A stretch of DNA of 64,000 nucleotides from assembly GCA_003991915.1 (NCBI GenBank), contig RQTK01000052.1, positions 334,212 to 398,211 of the forward strand, given 5' to 3'. Below, piece by piece: positions 53,460 to 64,000 of the stretch. This DNA comes from Elysia chlorotica (Eukaryota; Mollusca; Gastropoda; Plakobranchidae). The translations under genes and the position numbers were made by a program. The notes beneath the pieces were generated by a model. That model had not been told where the DNA came from, did no database searches, and saw only the letters and a list, made by a program, of their open reading frames with translations. Position 1 is the stretch's first letter. Each line of letters begins with the position of its first letter.

Positions 53460-54147
53460 TTGGTTGTACTGATTACCTTGACTTGAGGAAAACTTTAACA
53501 AATACTAAAACAGCGATTATTATTTGATACCCAAGTGTCAAACCGTATCTCTTGGGTGTAACTTTTTTAACACAAGCACCTTTGAGTACTTATAGAAAGT
53601 ACATGTCATTCTTTACTCATAAAAAAGTGCGTGAAACGAGACACCAGTTCACGTGAGGATTGTGGTTTACTTTGTACTGCTTGAGTGCAAGGTTGTTGCA
53701 TTAACAGTTCGCTCTAGATACTCTTAAAAGACAGGTAGTCACCGGAGAGTGACGAGCTACTAACTTTGGTAGGATCTTGTTTCACTGGTGTTGAGAACTA
53801 AAACTTTTCATCTCTAGGGTTGAGTATAAAAGTGTTGAGAGATCGGAAAAACCAATAAACAAAGAGGGTAGCTCTTCAAAGTTTATAACAATATTTTGTT
53901 TCATGCTTCAGGTGCAGGGATTTCCCAGCATTTATGTTACACTACCGGTGCCCTCCACAAACTTTGAATTACGACATACATAAAACGCACTATGTACCTT
54001 GCTCACCCTCTAAAACTAACCATATCTCTCCTTAAGTTACGTGTCATAAATTCTCAACGACTACTAATTATTGTTTCTATAAATCTAGCACTGTAACCAA
54101 TAGAACTACTTATAAAGTAATTACCAAACCACTATCTTTACTTATAA

Positions 54148-54519
<372 letters not shown>

Positions 54520-55446
54520 TTTTTACTGCAACGATTGCTACTATTACTGATACTGTTACGTACCTTGTCTCTATTGCTAGTACTTTTGTTGTTATTTTAC
54601 AATAAGTTTTTAAAAACGAAACACTAAGTCAAATGAAGATCAAATTTTAGACGAGGAAGACAATATAGCTCTGAACAAGGCGACGTTGACGGAAAAGCAA
54701 ATTATATCTGCTTTTAAGTCTATAGTAACAGTGCTTATATTATTCGTGAGTAATATATTCCCATGTGCCCACGTACCCATTGGCTTATATCTATTACTGT
54801 GCTATTCCCTTTTCCTCTTGCAGTCATGAAATATTTTGTTTCGGAACCAAAGTTCGAGTAATCACCATAACACATTATAAAGAGAGTGATGTCATCCATA
54901 TAGTTTTTCTTGTAATAAATCCAGTTCGCACGACTTTAAAAGAAAAAACCCACAGGAACAACAACCCTCCAACAAACCGTAACAATTATCAGATAGTTTT
55001 ACCTGTAAACTAGAAGCTTTTGTAATTACGTACATGTAATATTATTATGTTCATTAAACATGATGACAAACAATCCATCGTAGTATTTAATATAATTGCT
55101 TTCAGAGCGGGTTGTTTTAACCAAAACCGCTTAAACTAAGTGCGGGGCCCTAGGCTGTCAATGATCCGCGGTGCCCCTCGATGTCGTTGATGCTACCACT
55201 ACCGCATTATAACCCGGCACTGATGGAAAACTATACTGTAAGACGTGGTTAGATGTAGATGTAGGCACACCGGTATCCACCAATAAAACGTAGACGACGA
55301 CAAGCATTTATAGATCTGTTTCTGTTACATAGTGAGACAGTCGAAACCTACCCGTGCTTGTGTGCCTCGTGGTGGATTACTTCATAAATAAGCTCATACA
55401 CAACGCATTTTGAAAACTCATATCTTTTATTTTTCTCCTGGCTTTT

Positions 55447-57054
55447 CTACTGGGCAAATGCCTCGATGATGTCCTCAAAGTCTAGATTTTTTGTGGTTTC
55501 AGACCCATCGGTAAAGAGAGCTAGACCACTTAGTTTCTCTTGTCCCATCATTCAACGCGGTCAACTTTTCATTCGTTTCAGTGCGGAGAAATATCTTTCA
55601 CCCTCTATGTTGGCGATAGGCATGGTGAGAAAGAGTCTCAGTGCGATATCTTCATTTGGGAAAGCTGTTTTTGCACCAATTTCACGTATTCTTGAAGAAG
55701 CCAGGGAGGAAATAACTGTATCCATATGCTGACATGCTGAGTTGATTATAATTATCCTAAGTACGACACTATTGCGACAGGAAATGGTGGCTCTAGATCG
55801 TCATTTTATTGCTGCTGAATGCAAGACACTGTGTCTCGAATGCTTGTGGCAGAGAATGACAAAATCTTGACTCTTGTAGATGAGTAATAATATAATCCTT
55901 TTGTGGTTGAATCTAAATGCTATTGTTGCACCATGTCGGGCGGACCATTTAGCTCCTGACAGTGATTTGCTGTAATGCCATCGATACCTTTTACAAACAA
56001 ATCCCAAAGGTGTCTGACATGTGGAGCGTGAATGGAAGTTTTAGCATGCTTGGACGAATCCCAAAAATGATGTTTCGTTTACGAAAAATTCAGCTGCACA
56101 ATCACTAACCAGATTTGGAGGATGGGTCGAGCAGGGGACACAGGAAGCCATGGGATTTATCTCTTTGATACGGGCTTTTACCACTGAGGCGCCCAACCAT
56201 ATTTCTAGCAGAAGAGTAGCTTTGACCACGGCAGTTTCGAAGCTCCAGTGTAAATCTGTCCAAAGCTGTCAACGTCTCTTATGTGAGAGATGGCATCATG
56301 TGCTTCTCCTTTCTTATCAAGTAGATCAGCTTTACTGACGTACCGTAACGAAGAAAGAATCAATGTTAGTTGATACGTGTGGCTTATGTCTAGGATGGAA
56401 TCGACACTAATGTTGTAGTAATTTGCCTTTCTGACCACTACAATGATGACCGCCCTTACTTTGGTGGTTAACACTTCCACAGACCCATCAACAATAGTAG
56501 ACGATAAATAATAATGGCGCTGCCTAGGTCCTTTGTTGTTAGGCTGCGCAATAAGATCTATAGGAATAGATCAAACTCACCCATTAATTCAAACAATCCA
56601 AGAAAGATACAGTTATATGCGGATCCAAATTGTTGGTCATAACAGCGCAGAGGCAGTCCTCTTTCGCACAACATTTTCCAACAGACGGAATCTTTTATTA
56701 ACCTGATGCCAGTATTAACCTTTATTTTTAATTGGGAGACTAAAGAGTTGTCTAACACTTTGTTTTACAAACAGAAATAAGACATTTGCAGCTTTGCGAT
56801 GAGTATCACTGTTTAATTCAATGACAACAGCTCTTTTACGTTTTCCAGTCTTTGAATCCTGAAGTGAAAGCAGTCTCATCGGTGGTGTTCAATAATTTAC
56901 AACACTCATGAAATACTTTCCATGTGACCTTAAATAATAAGTCCAGTCTCTTTTTGCGTTTCTTTTCGTTTGCAAGCTGTCTATAAAAATGGGATCTTTG
57001 GAGATACAGAGAATAATCTTTGCATTCATGCTTTAATGTCTTGAAATCCAACAC
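55447..57054 (-). pseudogene. Decayed hAT-superfamily transposase (ZMYM1-like)
   Basis: The expected parts appear in order on the minus strand, in several frames. A TTF-type zinc-finger tail ends GFKDWK (57054-56836). Next is SERGLP-like CERGLPLR with FGS and FLGLFEL (56758-56558), then the DUF4371 core including YYNISVDSILDISH (56480-56205). After it come CSTHPPNLVSDCAAEFF (near 56160-56050), a KSLSGAKWSARH segment (near 55960), and the hAT dimerisation region with ALRLFLTMPIAN, ERYFSALKRMKS and GQEKLSGLAL, ending TAG at 55447. Frameshifts and in-frame stops show it is dead. Terminal inverted repeats were not identified. Confidence 0.75.
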
Positions 57055-57304
57055 TGGCTTGGTTAATTACATTCATTTTTAACTCTTCATTCACATTGAT
57101 CCACGTTGCTAGATTAGGATGAAACTTGAATTCTAGAGGTTTTGAAGTCTATGCACAACAACATTAGCATCAACAACTACAATAACTGTAAAAAAAAAAC
57201 ACCAGCAATACAAACAACAATCAACAACACCAACAATTTAACAATAGAACAATTTTTGTGTGTTGAAAAGCATTTTGTTAAACGCATTGTTTGCCTGCGC
57301 ACGG

Positions 57305-57420
57305 GGCCCCTCGAGTGGCATGGCCTAATGGGTAACGAGGCCCTGGTCTTAACCACTCATGTCAAGCACTGTCATCAAACCTGCGCCTGTCTGGCACAGA
57401 ATCACGGGATGGAAACAGTG
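57305..57420 (+). mobile_element. Degenerate tRNA-like repeat head
   Basis: GGCATGGCCTAATGGGTAAC resembles a tRNA A box in a SINE head, followed by GGTCTTAACCACTCATG. No core or tail was matched. It falls inside an open frame of 145 codons that I do not consider a gene. Confidence 0.3.
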
Positions 57421-57429
57421 ACTTCAGAC

Positions 57430-60400
57430 GCCCTTGCAATTGTTATCACAATAAACATAATTATCACAGCTGATGTTGCACTACAAGGGTGTATAAAAAA
57501 GGCATACTTTACGGCGTACGAGTTTGCTTGGAGTATAGAAAAGTGCTTTTTTTTTAGTTATCGAGGGCGAAAAAAGTGAAACTAAGACCTTGCCCTTTGT
57601 TTACATACGCTTTTATTGCACCTTTGAATGTCTATTGTAAAGACTTAACTGCACTTAATATATTTCAAAGGGGCACACAACTAATTGGATGCCACACCTC
57701 ATCTTTAAATTTAAAAAGAAATGGATAGAAAATAGAAATGGATAAAGGTAATACGCTTGGACTGGCGGCTTTCGCCCTACTATGAAATGTCTATAAATAA
57801 AACAATACGTCTTTACGTGTCGGGTATTTCCAAAGCTGGAATAACATTAATTTTTATTGATGTAACGTAAAAACATCAATATTGCATCTAGGCTATACAA
57901 AAAAGACTGCACCGAAAGGGATACCGTTGTAAATAGAGCGAAAGAAAGTGAAAGAAAAAGGAAAATGTCGTTGTGAGGAATTTTTACAAGACATGAACCC
58001 GTGCTTTGCCACTGGAAGGAGAACAGTTTTGAGAGCTCATCATATAAGAAAATGTGGTGTCACAAATTAGGCTTGTTTAGAATTATAGGAGGGGTTGATT
58101 CGTTATATGTAAAATGCAGTATGTGTCATGTTTTATACTTCTGGCTGATTAGTTGTGTTGGTTACATAACGACACTAATCTCATAGTGCTTTAGAAACTG
58201 CGATCCTGCGACGTGAAAAAAGTTTTATATAAAAGTCGGTTAGATGGCGTTTTTGGTTTTCTTTACTTTTTCACACACAAAAAATGTATAGGGAACGAGA
58301 TTTCGCAAAAAGTTCTTCCCCCTTTGCTGGGAGACACCAGAAATGTTTAAGAGGCAGAAAATGTCAAAGTGGCATTTTGTTGTAATTCTAAAACAATTTT
58401 TTTACTTTGGCATCTTTCACCCCTCTTGCTTGATGAGCTAACTTTAACCTAGAATATAGCCCATGCCTTCTAACTACGCCCCTTAACTCTTTATTAAAGC
58501 ACATGCATAATTTCTTATTTATAAACCCTTTAAGATGAATTCGAGTTAACATTAATATTGGAGTGTTGTTGTACATGGCAGGTCTTTTGCATGGGTTTAT
58601 CTCGAGGTCTAAAAAAAAAATACATTTTTTAACACTTCAAGCGGCAGAGGGTTCAACAGCCTTTATTCTGTATTTCCCACTCCAATGTACTGTTGAAATG
58701 GAATCTAATTTTTAATCTAATGGTGCAACCTATGGTGCATTTTTGATGCGGCACATCTTTCAACGTCTTGACTTTTCTTGAGAAACATGGTAATTACGCT
58801 GATCAATAATGTGATACAGCTGTTTTGTTTACGTAGGTTATAGTTTTACGCAGGACCTTAGGAATCTTACTTCTAAAGTTTGTAAACTATGAGTGACATG
58901 AGAAAGAGTGGGCGTGGTGATAGATCTAGACTGTTGAGAGATCCAACAACCAAGATGCACAATGTGTAAGTGAAGAGTCTTGCGTGACTCTGTGGTAGTT
59001 CCGGGGAAATTTTGGGGGAAAACTATGCAAGGAAAGAAAGATAAACATGCTTTGAGATAGATAAGACCACGGATAAAGAAGGCGCAAGGGTGGAGCCCTG
59101 TGATCTGTCACGGCTGTGGATGTTTGGCAAATTTAATGTCTGGTACATCTTTATGTGGAGGATTTGGTAAAGCAAGGGATTCTCAGATATTAAGGGGTTA
59201 TAAAGATCTTATAGATATCAAAAGTTCGAGTACCCTTCTGAGTACACCAGTACCGGTTTTCATAAAATTATGTAAACTTGATTGCGTGGGAGGAGATAAC
59301 CTCGAAAAAAGGAGTGTTGTAGGGATGGCAGTGTACACAAACTTTGTAACTGAATTAAACTATGTTGTTCAGTGTAAACAACTAAACGAGGTGAATAAAT
59401 TCTGATACTAACTTTACGTAAAACCGAAAAAAATTGTTATAAAACTCTTTATCTCTCTACCTCATGTTTTTTTTTTCTAGTGTACCAAATTAAAAAAAAG
59501 CAAAAAAAAAAAAATAAATAATAAAACGTTTTTTTCAATCCCTCTAAGCAAAATACTGAAAGTTCAAACATTCTAAATCTGTTTCGTAATGAAACCATTA
59601 TTGTAGTAAACATCTGGTTGATTAATTGGCGACCATAATTAAATCTTTCGTTTCCCTCTGGGGATCACGGTGGCACTAGGGTAGAACATCGGCTTCCGAC
59701 GCAAAAGGTTCGGGTTATAGCCTTGCCGATTTCGCTCCCTACTGGTTTGGTCGGTGTCAGTTTAATGTGATGGGTTGATACAAGAGTCATGGTATCAGCG
59801 CCCTGTCTCGTGTGTAGCAACACATAAAATTGTCATATGTCAGTCTTTGGGCCCGTTTACAATACAGCCTGTAGTGCACTCCCAACTCCCTTTTTTACAG
59901 TAGGCCTAGTTCCAAAGTTGAACGTTAAGCAACAACAAAATCATCTCTTCCCTTTGTTGAAGCCCACTACTTCTGAAAAAAAAACAACAACCCAGAAACA
60001 TTAAAGAATCGATCAACAACAAAAATCCACACTCACTCCCAGGGAAATAAAAAAAAGATTACCCTACTGAACAGAGCTTAAAAAGATTACCCTGCTGAAC
60101 AGAACTTTTATTTGATGAAAACGTTTTCAAGTGTCTGCACCAACTGCAGAATATCCTGGCGAAACAATAATAATTATTATTGATGATATATTTTATACCA
60201 AAAGTAAAAGATATTAAATTAAATGTCACAGTAAGAGAGAGAAAACAAGACACCACACTTAGTCCTTTTTTTATAGATGAGATAATCGATAGCGTTGAGA
60301 TACAAGCACTTTGTTTATAAACCAGAGAAATGGCATAGATTGGGCAGGAAACAGGCAGTTAGATTCCTTTAATTAAATATAGTTCTCGAAGGGGCATCAT

Positions 60401-60522
60401 GCCTGGTGTAGAATGTGTCAGTAATCAGAACCCCGACGTGACGTTCGTGAAATAATAACCAGCTTAAAGTCCCAAAAAATGGGGTCTACCACCTCGCCCC
60501 CAAATTTTAATCGATGTCTTAC
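57430..60522. other. Intergenic DNA right of the hAT relic
   Basis: Apart from the SINE at 59664 nothing is recognised. The 101-codon frame at 59100-59405 has no supporting motif. Confidence 0.4.
59664..59945 (+). mobile_element. tRNA-derived SINE copy
   Basis: The A box is TGGCACTAGGG and the B box GGTTCGGGTTA (59707-59717). The core is TTTGGTCGGTGTCAGTTTAA, the late segment TTTGGGCCCGTTTACAATA, and the tail is A-rich with CAACAACAAAATC. It is the most complete plus-strand copy and the best reference for the family here. Confidence 0.75.
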
Positions 60523-60601
60523 CATAGAGACCAGAATGATTCACCACTTTGCCATGCAATTTCCGTTCAAAATCAAACTTAATGTTTTGCTTTCCCTCCA
60601 A
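60523..60601 (-). CDS. Candidate exon, 79 nt
   Basis: The acceptor AATGCAATGTAG, with a TTTTTTTTCCTT tract about 25 bases upstream, and donor ATG|GTAAGA bracket one open frame, phase 0 to 1. It encodes LEGKQNIKFDFERKLHGK and VVNHSGLY. The other two frames have stops. It does not join directly in phase to the exon at 62635. Confidence 0.25.
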
Positions 60602-61548
60602 CTACATTGCATTAAAATATTTTAAGGAAAAAAAAGCATAACACCCCACCCCCACCCCCAAATAAAAAAAGAGGACGTCGTAAGAGGTAATGCGACTGAC
60701 AGAAATGCGAAGAGAAAAGAACTAAAATTGTGAAGTTCATGAGTAAAAATGTACCTATCTATCTTGACACTAGTATCAAAATTTAATGCCATGAAGCTTA
60801 AGACACATGGCTGGACGAATAATGTAAAATCACAAAAAGCTGCAGGCTGGCAAAGGAAATAAAGAGTTTAAATATGCTTACAAGGTGGATGCATCAAGGA
60901 ATGCCAAAGACGGCTTGATACTGACATGGGCATGGGAAAACTGTTTGAAGAGAATAAACAAGAGAAGCACCAGATAAGAAAGTTGGTGGGTGGACTTCTG
61001 ATTAAGGCAGATCCCTATAGAAGAGCATTTACAATAGATTGAAGAATCATGAGGATGCTACCGAACCAGACAACATACATTAATGTGGAGTCTTTTGTAT
61101 ATCTAGACGACTTTGAAACGGGAAAAGATTACTGAAGTCCTACATTTTTTGCAGGAAGGAAGAGAAATATCTGAGGGAAAGGATAAATCCATCTTTATCA
61201 TTGCTGCCTAAGACACAAGGCCCAAGAGAATCTTGCCTAAGTGGAACGATGAGAGTGATAAATTATTAAGTTAACAATATAGTAAGCGATAGTGTAACTC
61301 ATTGGGAAGAAGATTTTTTTTATCTATATACAAATATTGTTATATCCATTGCAAGAAAAACAGGCCTGCATAGGAAGAAAGAACGAGGAATGCAAAAAGT
61401 AATTCCGAAGTCTCAACAAGAAAAAAAGAAGAATGAAAAGGTTGAAGATCAACAATTACTTTCTGAAAAAAGCTCTTTATTCAAGACATACATTTCTAGA
61501 CAGATTTAGCACCTTCCGGCTCCAACCCCTTTGTATTTGTTTGCCCGT

Positions 61549-61634
<86 letters not shown>

Positions 61635-62129
61635 GTCTGTCCGTCTGTCTATTTGTCTGCCTGCCTCTGTGTCTTACTATAAAAAGTATAGAATTTAAGG
61701 GGAATAATTACATGAATTTTGTTCACGCATTAAAAATTTGTGTTTATGCCCCTTCATCATATGCAACTATATTTTACAGTAATTTTTAATACCTGGCATT
61801 TTGATACACTGCCCATGAATTTTTTTTTCTCATTCCCACGCATTGTAGCATTTTAGCATTTTAACTTGCATAATTAATTAAAACTCATATTTTACCATCC
61901 GTAAGTTAGAGCAAAAACTGTCTGTAAAAGTTATATAACCTTTCCTTCATTTAAAAAAAGCAATCTCTGTATATTGTGACTGTACTTTTAGATTGTTGTA
62001 TCTCGTTTCCATCTTTTAGTTTTTTGTAAAATTATAAAAAAAATCCTTTCTGAGTTGTCGAATGCACGCAACTTAAAAAAATTAAAACACAATATAAATG
62101 AAACTTTACCATGAGATTATATTAACAGA

Positions 62130-62130
<1 letters not shown>
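60602..62130. other. Unassigned, with a purine-rich degenerate stretch
   Basis: At 60780-61260 a broken plus-strand frame includes KLFEENKQEKHQIRKLVGG and may be a decayed element ORF. The opposite strand has a tidy acceptor-donor pair at 60935-60877 with two open frames. Neither reading is convincing. Confidence 0.25.
61549..61635. repeat. (TCTA)n tetranucleotide array
   Basis: About 20 TCTA units, then a few TCTG units. Confidence 0.95.
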
Positions 62131-62201
<71 letters not shown>

Positions 62202-62332
62202 AATATAGGCCTAATTTAGCTTGCAGTTTGTTTTGTTGTTTGTTTGCTGTTGTTGTTTGTTGGGGGGGGGGGGGGGTNNNNNNNNNNNNNNNNNNNNNNN
62301 NNNNNNNNNNNNNNNNNNNNNNNNNNNNNNNN

Positions 62333-62400
<68 letters not shown>
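62131..62400. repeat. (ATG)n, G-run, gap and (AAT)n
   Basis: (GAT)n spans 62131-62198. A 15-G run ends at an N gap (62278-62332), and (AAT)n follows at 62333-62400. Confidence 0.95.
62278..62332. other. Assembly gap, 55 N
   Basis: A run of N between a G homopolymer and an AAT array. Confidence 0.99.
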
Positions 62401-62403
<3 letters not shown>

Positions 62404-62634
62404 CAACAACATTAACGGAGTGTGGTGAATTTTGGTCGCGGGTCCATTTTTATTATGTGGTACCGGGTACATTGAGAATGTTGGTCTATTTTAACTATGT
62501 GGTGTATTTACACTGCGGTTTGTTGTCTATCTAATTGCATGTGGGACCCAACTGCTGCTTCCGTTGTTCCCATCTCTTTATTTTTTTTAATCGAACTGAG
62601 TTTGACAGTCGCCTCGCCAGTCGCCGTTACTTAC

Positions 62635-62692
62635 CACTCTCCAGTGTGGGACTGTTCAAGACACGAGTCAGAGGGCAGGGTTGAAACTCTAA
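62635..62692 (-). CDS. Candidate internal exon near the right edge
   Basis: A long pyrimidine tract (TTTCCTTCTTTTTGCTCTTT) leads to acceptor GACAG, and 58 nt later there is a strong donor, GTG|GTAAGT. With a two-base start the frame encodes RVSTLPSDSCLEQSHTGE and ends in phase 2. A second frame is also open. No family is recognised. The open segment at 63565-63293 contains a donor (AGAG|GTAATG at about 63340) whose phase matches this exon. Confidence 0.4.
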
Positions 62693-63186
62693 CTGTCAAA
62701 GAGCAAAAAGAAGGAAATAAAAATAAAGTTACATATGCTTTAGAAACGTCATCCATTTTTCTTTTTAATTCATTGAATTCATACAACTAAGTTAAGCTAA
62801 AGGGCGAACTTAAGAGACGAAGAATCCCAATTTCGCCGATCCAAATTGACTGCTGCATGATCGGAGACTGAAATTTGTACATTTGGAGCATAAACAAGCC
62901 CTTTAAAAGTTTAATTCTGATTTAATGTTGCTAACTCAATATTTTCATTTGAGCGTGCCAAATGCTAGCATTATTGTTAACCCCTCCCACCCCCTGCCAA
63001 TAGATTTAATCTATTATCTGTTTATTATTATGTCTTCTACTCCTCTTTTCCTCTGTTTTATGTCTCATATCAAACATCGGTGATATTCTTCATCCATTTC
63101 CTTATAATATCAGTGGCTTGATGACAACATTGATTGATAACAATATTCTTTCTATTTTTCCTTATCAAAGTACAAAATTGTAAAAT

Positions 63187-63229
63187 GTTACGACTCGGCG
63201 TAAGCTACCACGACATTGTACTTACCACC
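63187..63229. mobile_element. Fragment of the same MITE family
   Basis: Read on the minus strand it gives GTAAGTACAATGTCGTGGTA then GCTTACGCCGAGTCG, matching one arm of the element at 4552-4666. Only a single arm is present. Confidence 0.5.
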
Positions 63230-63292
63230 GTATATGTCTTATTTTAGTGGATCCTCTGGGTGGATATGCCAACGATTTCAATTTGTCGTTGT

Positions 63293-63565
63293 CTAATGGT
63301 TTTGAGTAATGATCTTTTGTACCTCAAGATATTCATTACCTCTGCGTGTGTTTTCTTTTTTCCCCATAAAACTTTCACAATCTTCTGGTTTACCACATTT
63401 CTGGTGTTCCAGTTTTGTCTCTAAGTAAGTCCAGAATTTACATTCATCTAGGAGTATAGATGGCACATAATCTCCTATGGTTGCGCGAAGCTTTATGTTT
63501 CTGTTTGCAAATAAATTTCTGTGATTTATTTCGCTATATCGGCTTTTGATAGAGATATTCCCCTT
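63293..63565 (-). other. Open coding-like segment, exon or mobile-element relic
   Basis: Ninety codons are open between TAA (63566) and TAG (63293) with no internal start before an MGKKENTRR motif. The composition is gene-like, for example LRATIGDYVPSILLDECKFW and HQKCGKPEDCESFMGKK. Inside it are a plausible acceptor (ACTCCTAG before DECKFW) and donor (AGAG|GTAATG). A second open stretch with ATG lies just upstream on the same strand at about 63710-63610, in another frame. It is either one or two exons of a right-edge gene or a decayed element ORF. I do not recognise it. Confidence 0.35.
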
Positions 63566-64000
63566 TTAAAAGGAACCCACGTATTGAAATTGTAATTTTT
63601 TTGTTCACCACATGACATGATAATTATGTTGTATATCGGGAATGTCACATGTAGTTGAAGTGCTTGCCTCTACGTCTATATTGTGAGGTTTACTGTTAAG
63701 AATTTGCATTGTTTTCTATAAGAATATTTACGGTTTTTTTTTCATGTTAATCATCCTGCTTTTTTTTTACTTAATTGTCTTCTCTTCCATGTGATTCCAG
63801 TGGTCTTATTCCATTATCCGACGATTGAATGATCAAAGATAAAAAAAAACTTCTCGTCTAACATTTTACGGCTGTTATCAGTCGCCCTAAGAATTTATAA
63901 CGATAAACATGCTGGAAGGAACAAGCTGAAATCGATTTTTTGACCTTACACGACACGATTACCATATAATTATAGATGCGATTTATTTTGATTTTGAATA

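Noticed and set aside
57142..57579. 145-codon plus-strand open frame
   Set aside because: It overlaps a tRNA-like repeat head and low-complexity AAC sequence, with no domain.

Overview
This is AT-rich eukaryotic genomic DNA from an invertebrate, most likely a mollusc and perhaps a gastropod. It has intron-rich genes with GT-AG splice sites, very many long microsatellites, tRNA-derived SINEs, decayed hAT, non-LTR and LTR-element pieces, and two runs of N. There are no operons or bacterial-style genes. The species call is inferred from overall character and repeat style, not from a marker gene.

The best-supported gene lies on the minus strand from 25254 down to 13250. Five coding exons were joined by eye. 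All four junctions have GT-AG sites and compatible phases, and the reading frame closes exactly (528 nt, 175 residues). It encodes a small secreted protein with a signal peptide and ten cysteines after it. The cysteines look like two tandem copies of a helical module. A TATA-like box and a CpG-rich stretch lie just upstream. A SINE sits only a few bases inside intron 2.

Downstream on the same strand is a probable two-exon gene for a 64-residue peptide with a hydrophobic leader (11633 to 10107). Two further phase-matched minus-strand exons (4906-4847 and 1447-1319) encode a lysine-rich then aromatic/acidic segment; that gene runs off the left edge or continues beyond what I can resolve. At the right edge, a minus-strand exon with a strong polypyrimidine acceptor (62692-62635) and an open segment at 63565-63293 suggest part of another gene. 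The whole window may be a run of small secreted-protein genes on one strand, but only the ten-cysteine gene is firm.

The rest (about 26-60 kb) is mostly intergenic DNA. It holds GA, GACA, GATA, GTAA, CAA and CTA arrays, SINE copies, a TA-flanked MITE family, a non-LTR 3' fragment at 5.4-5.6 kb, a retropepsin-like fragment near 29.8 kb, a multiply broken hAT transposase at 55.4-57.1 kb, and two local tandem duplications. Most long open frames here are translations of microsatellites and are not genes. No CRISPR, rRNA or functional tRNA gene was seen.
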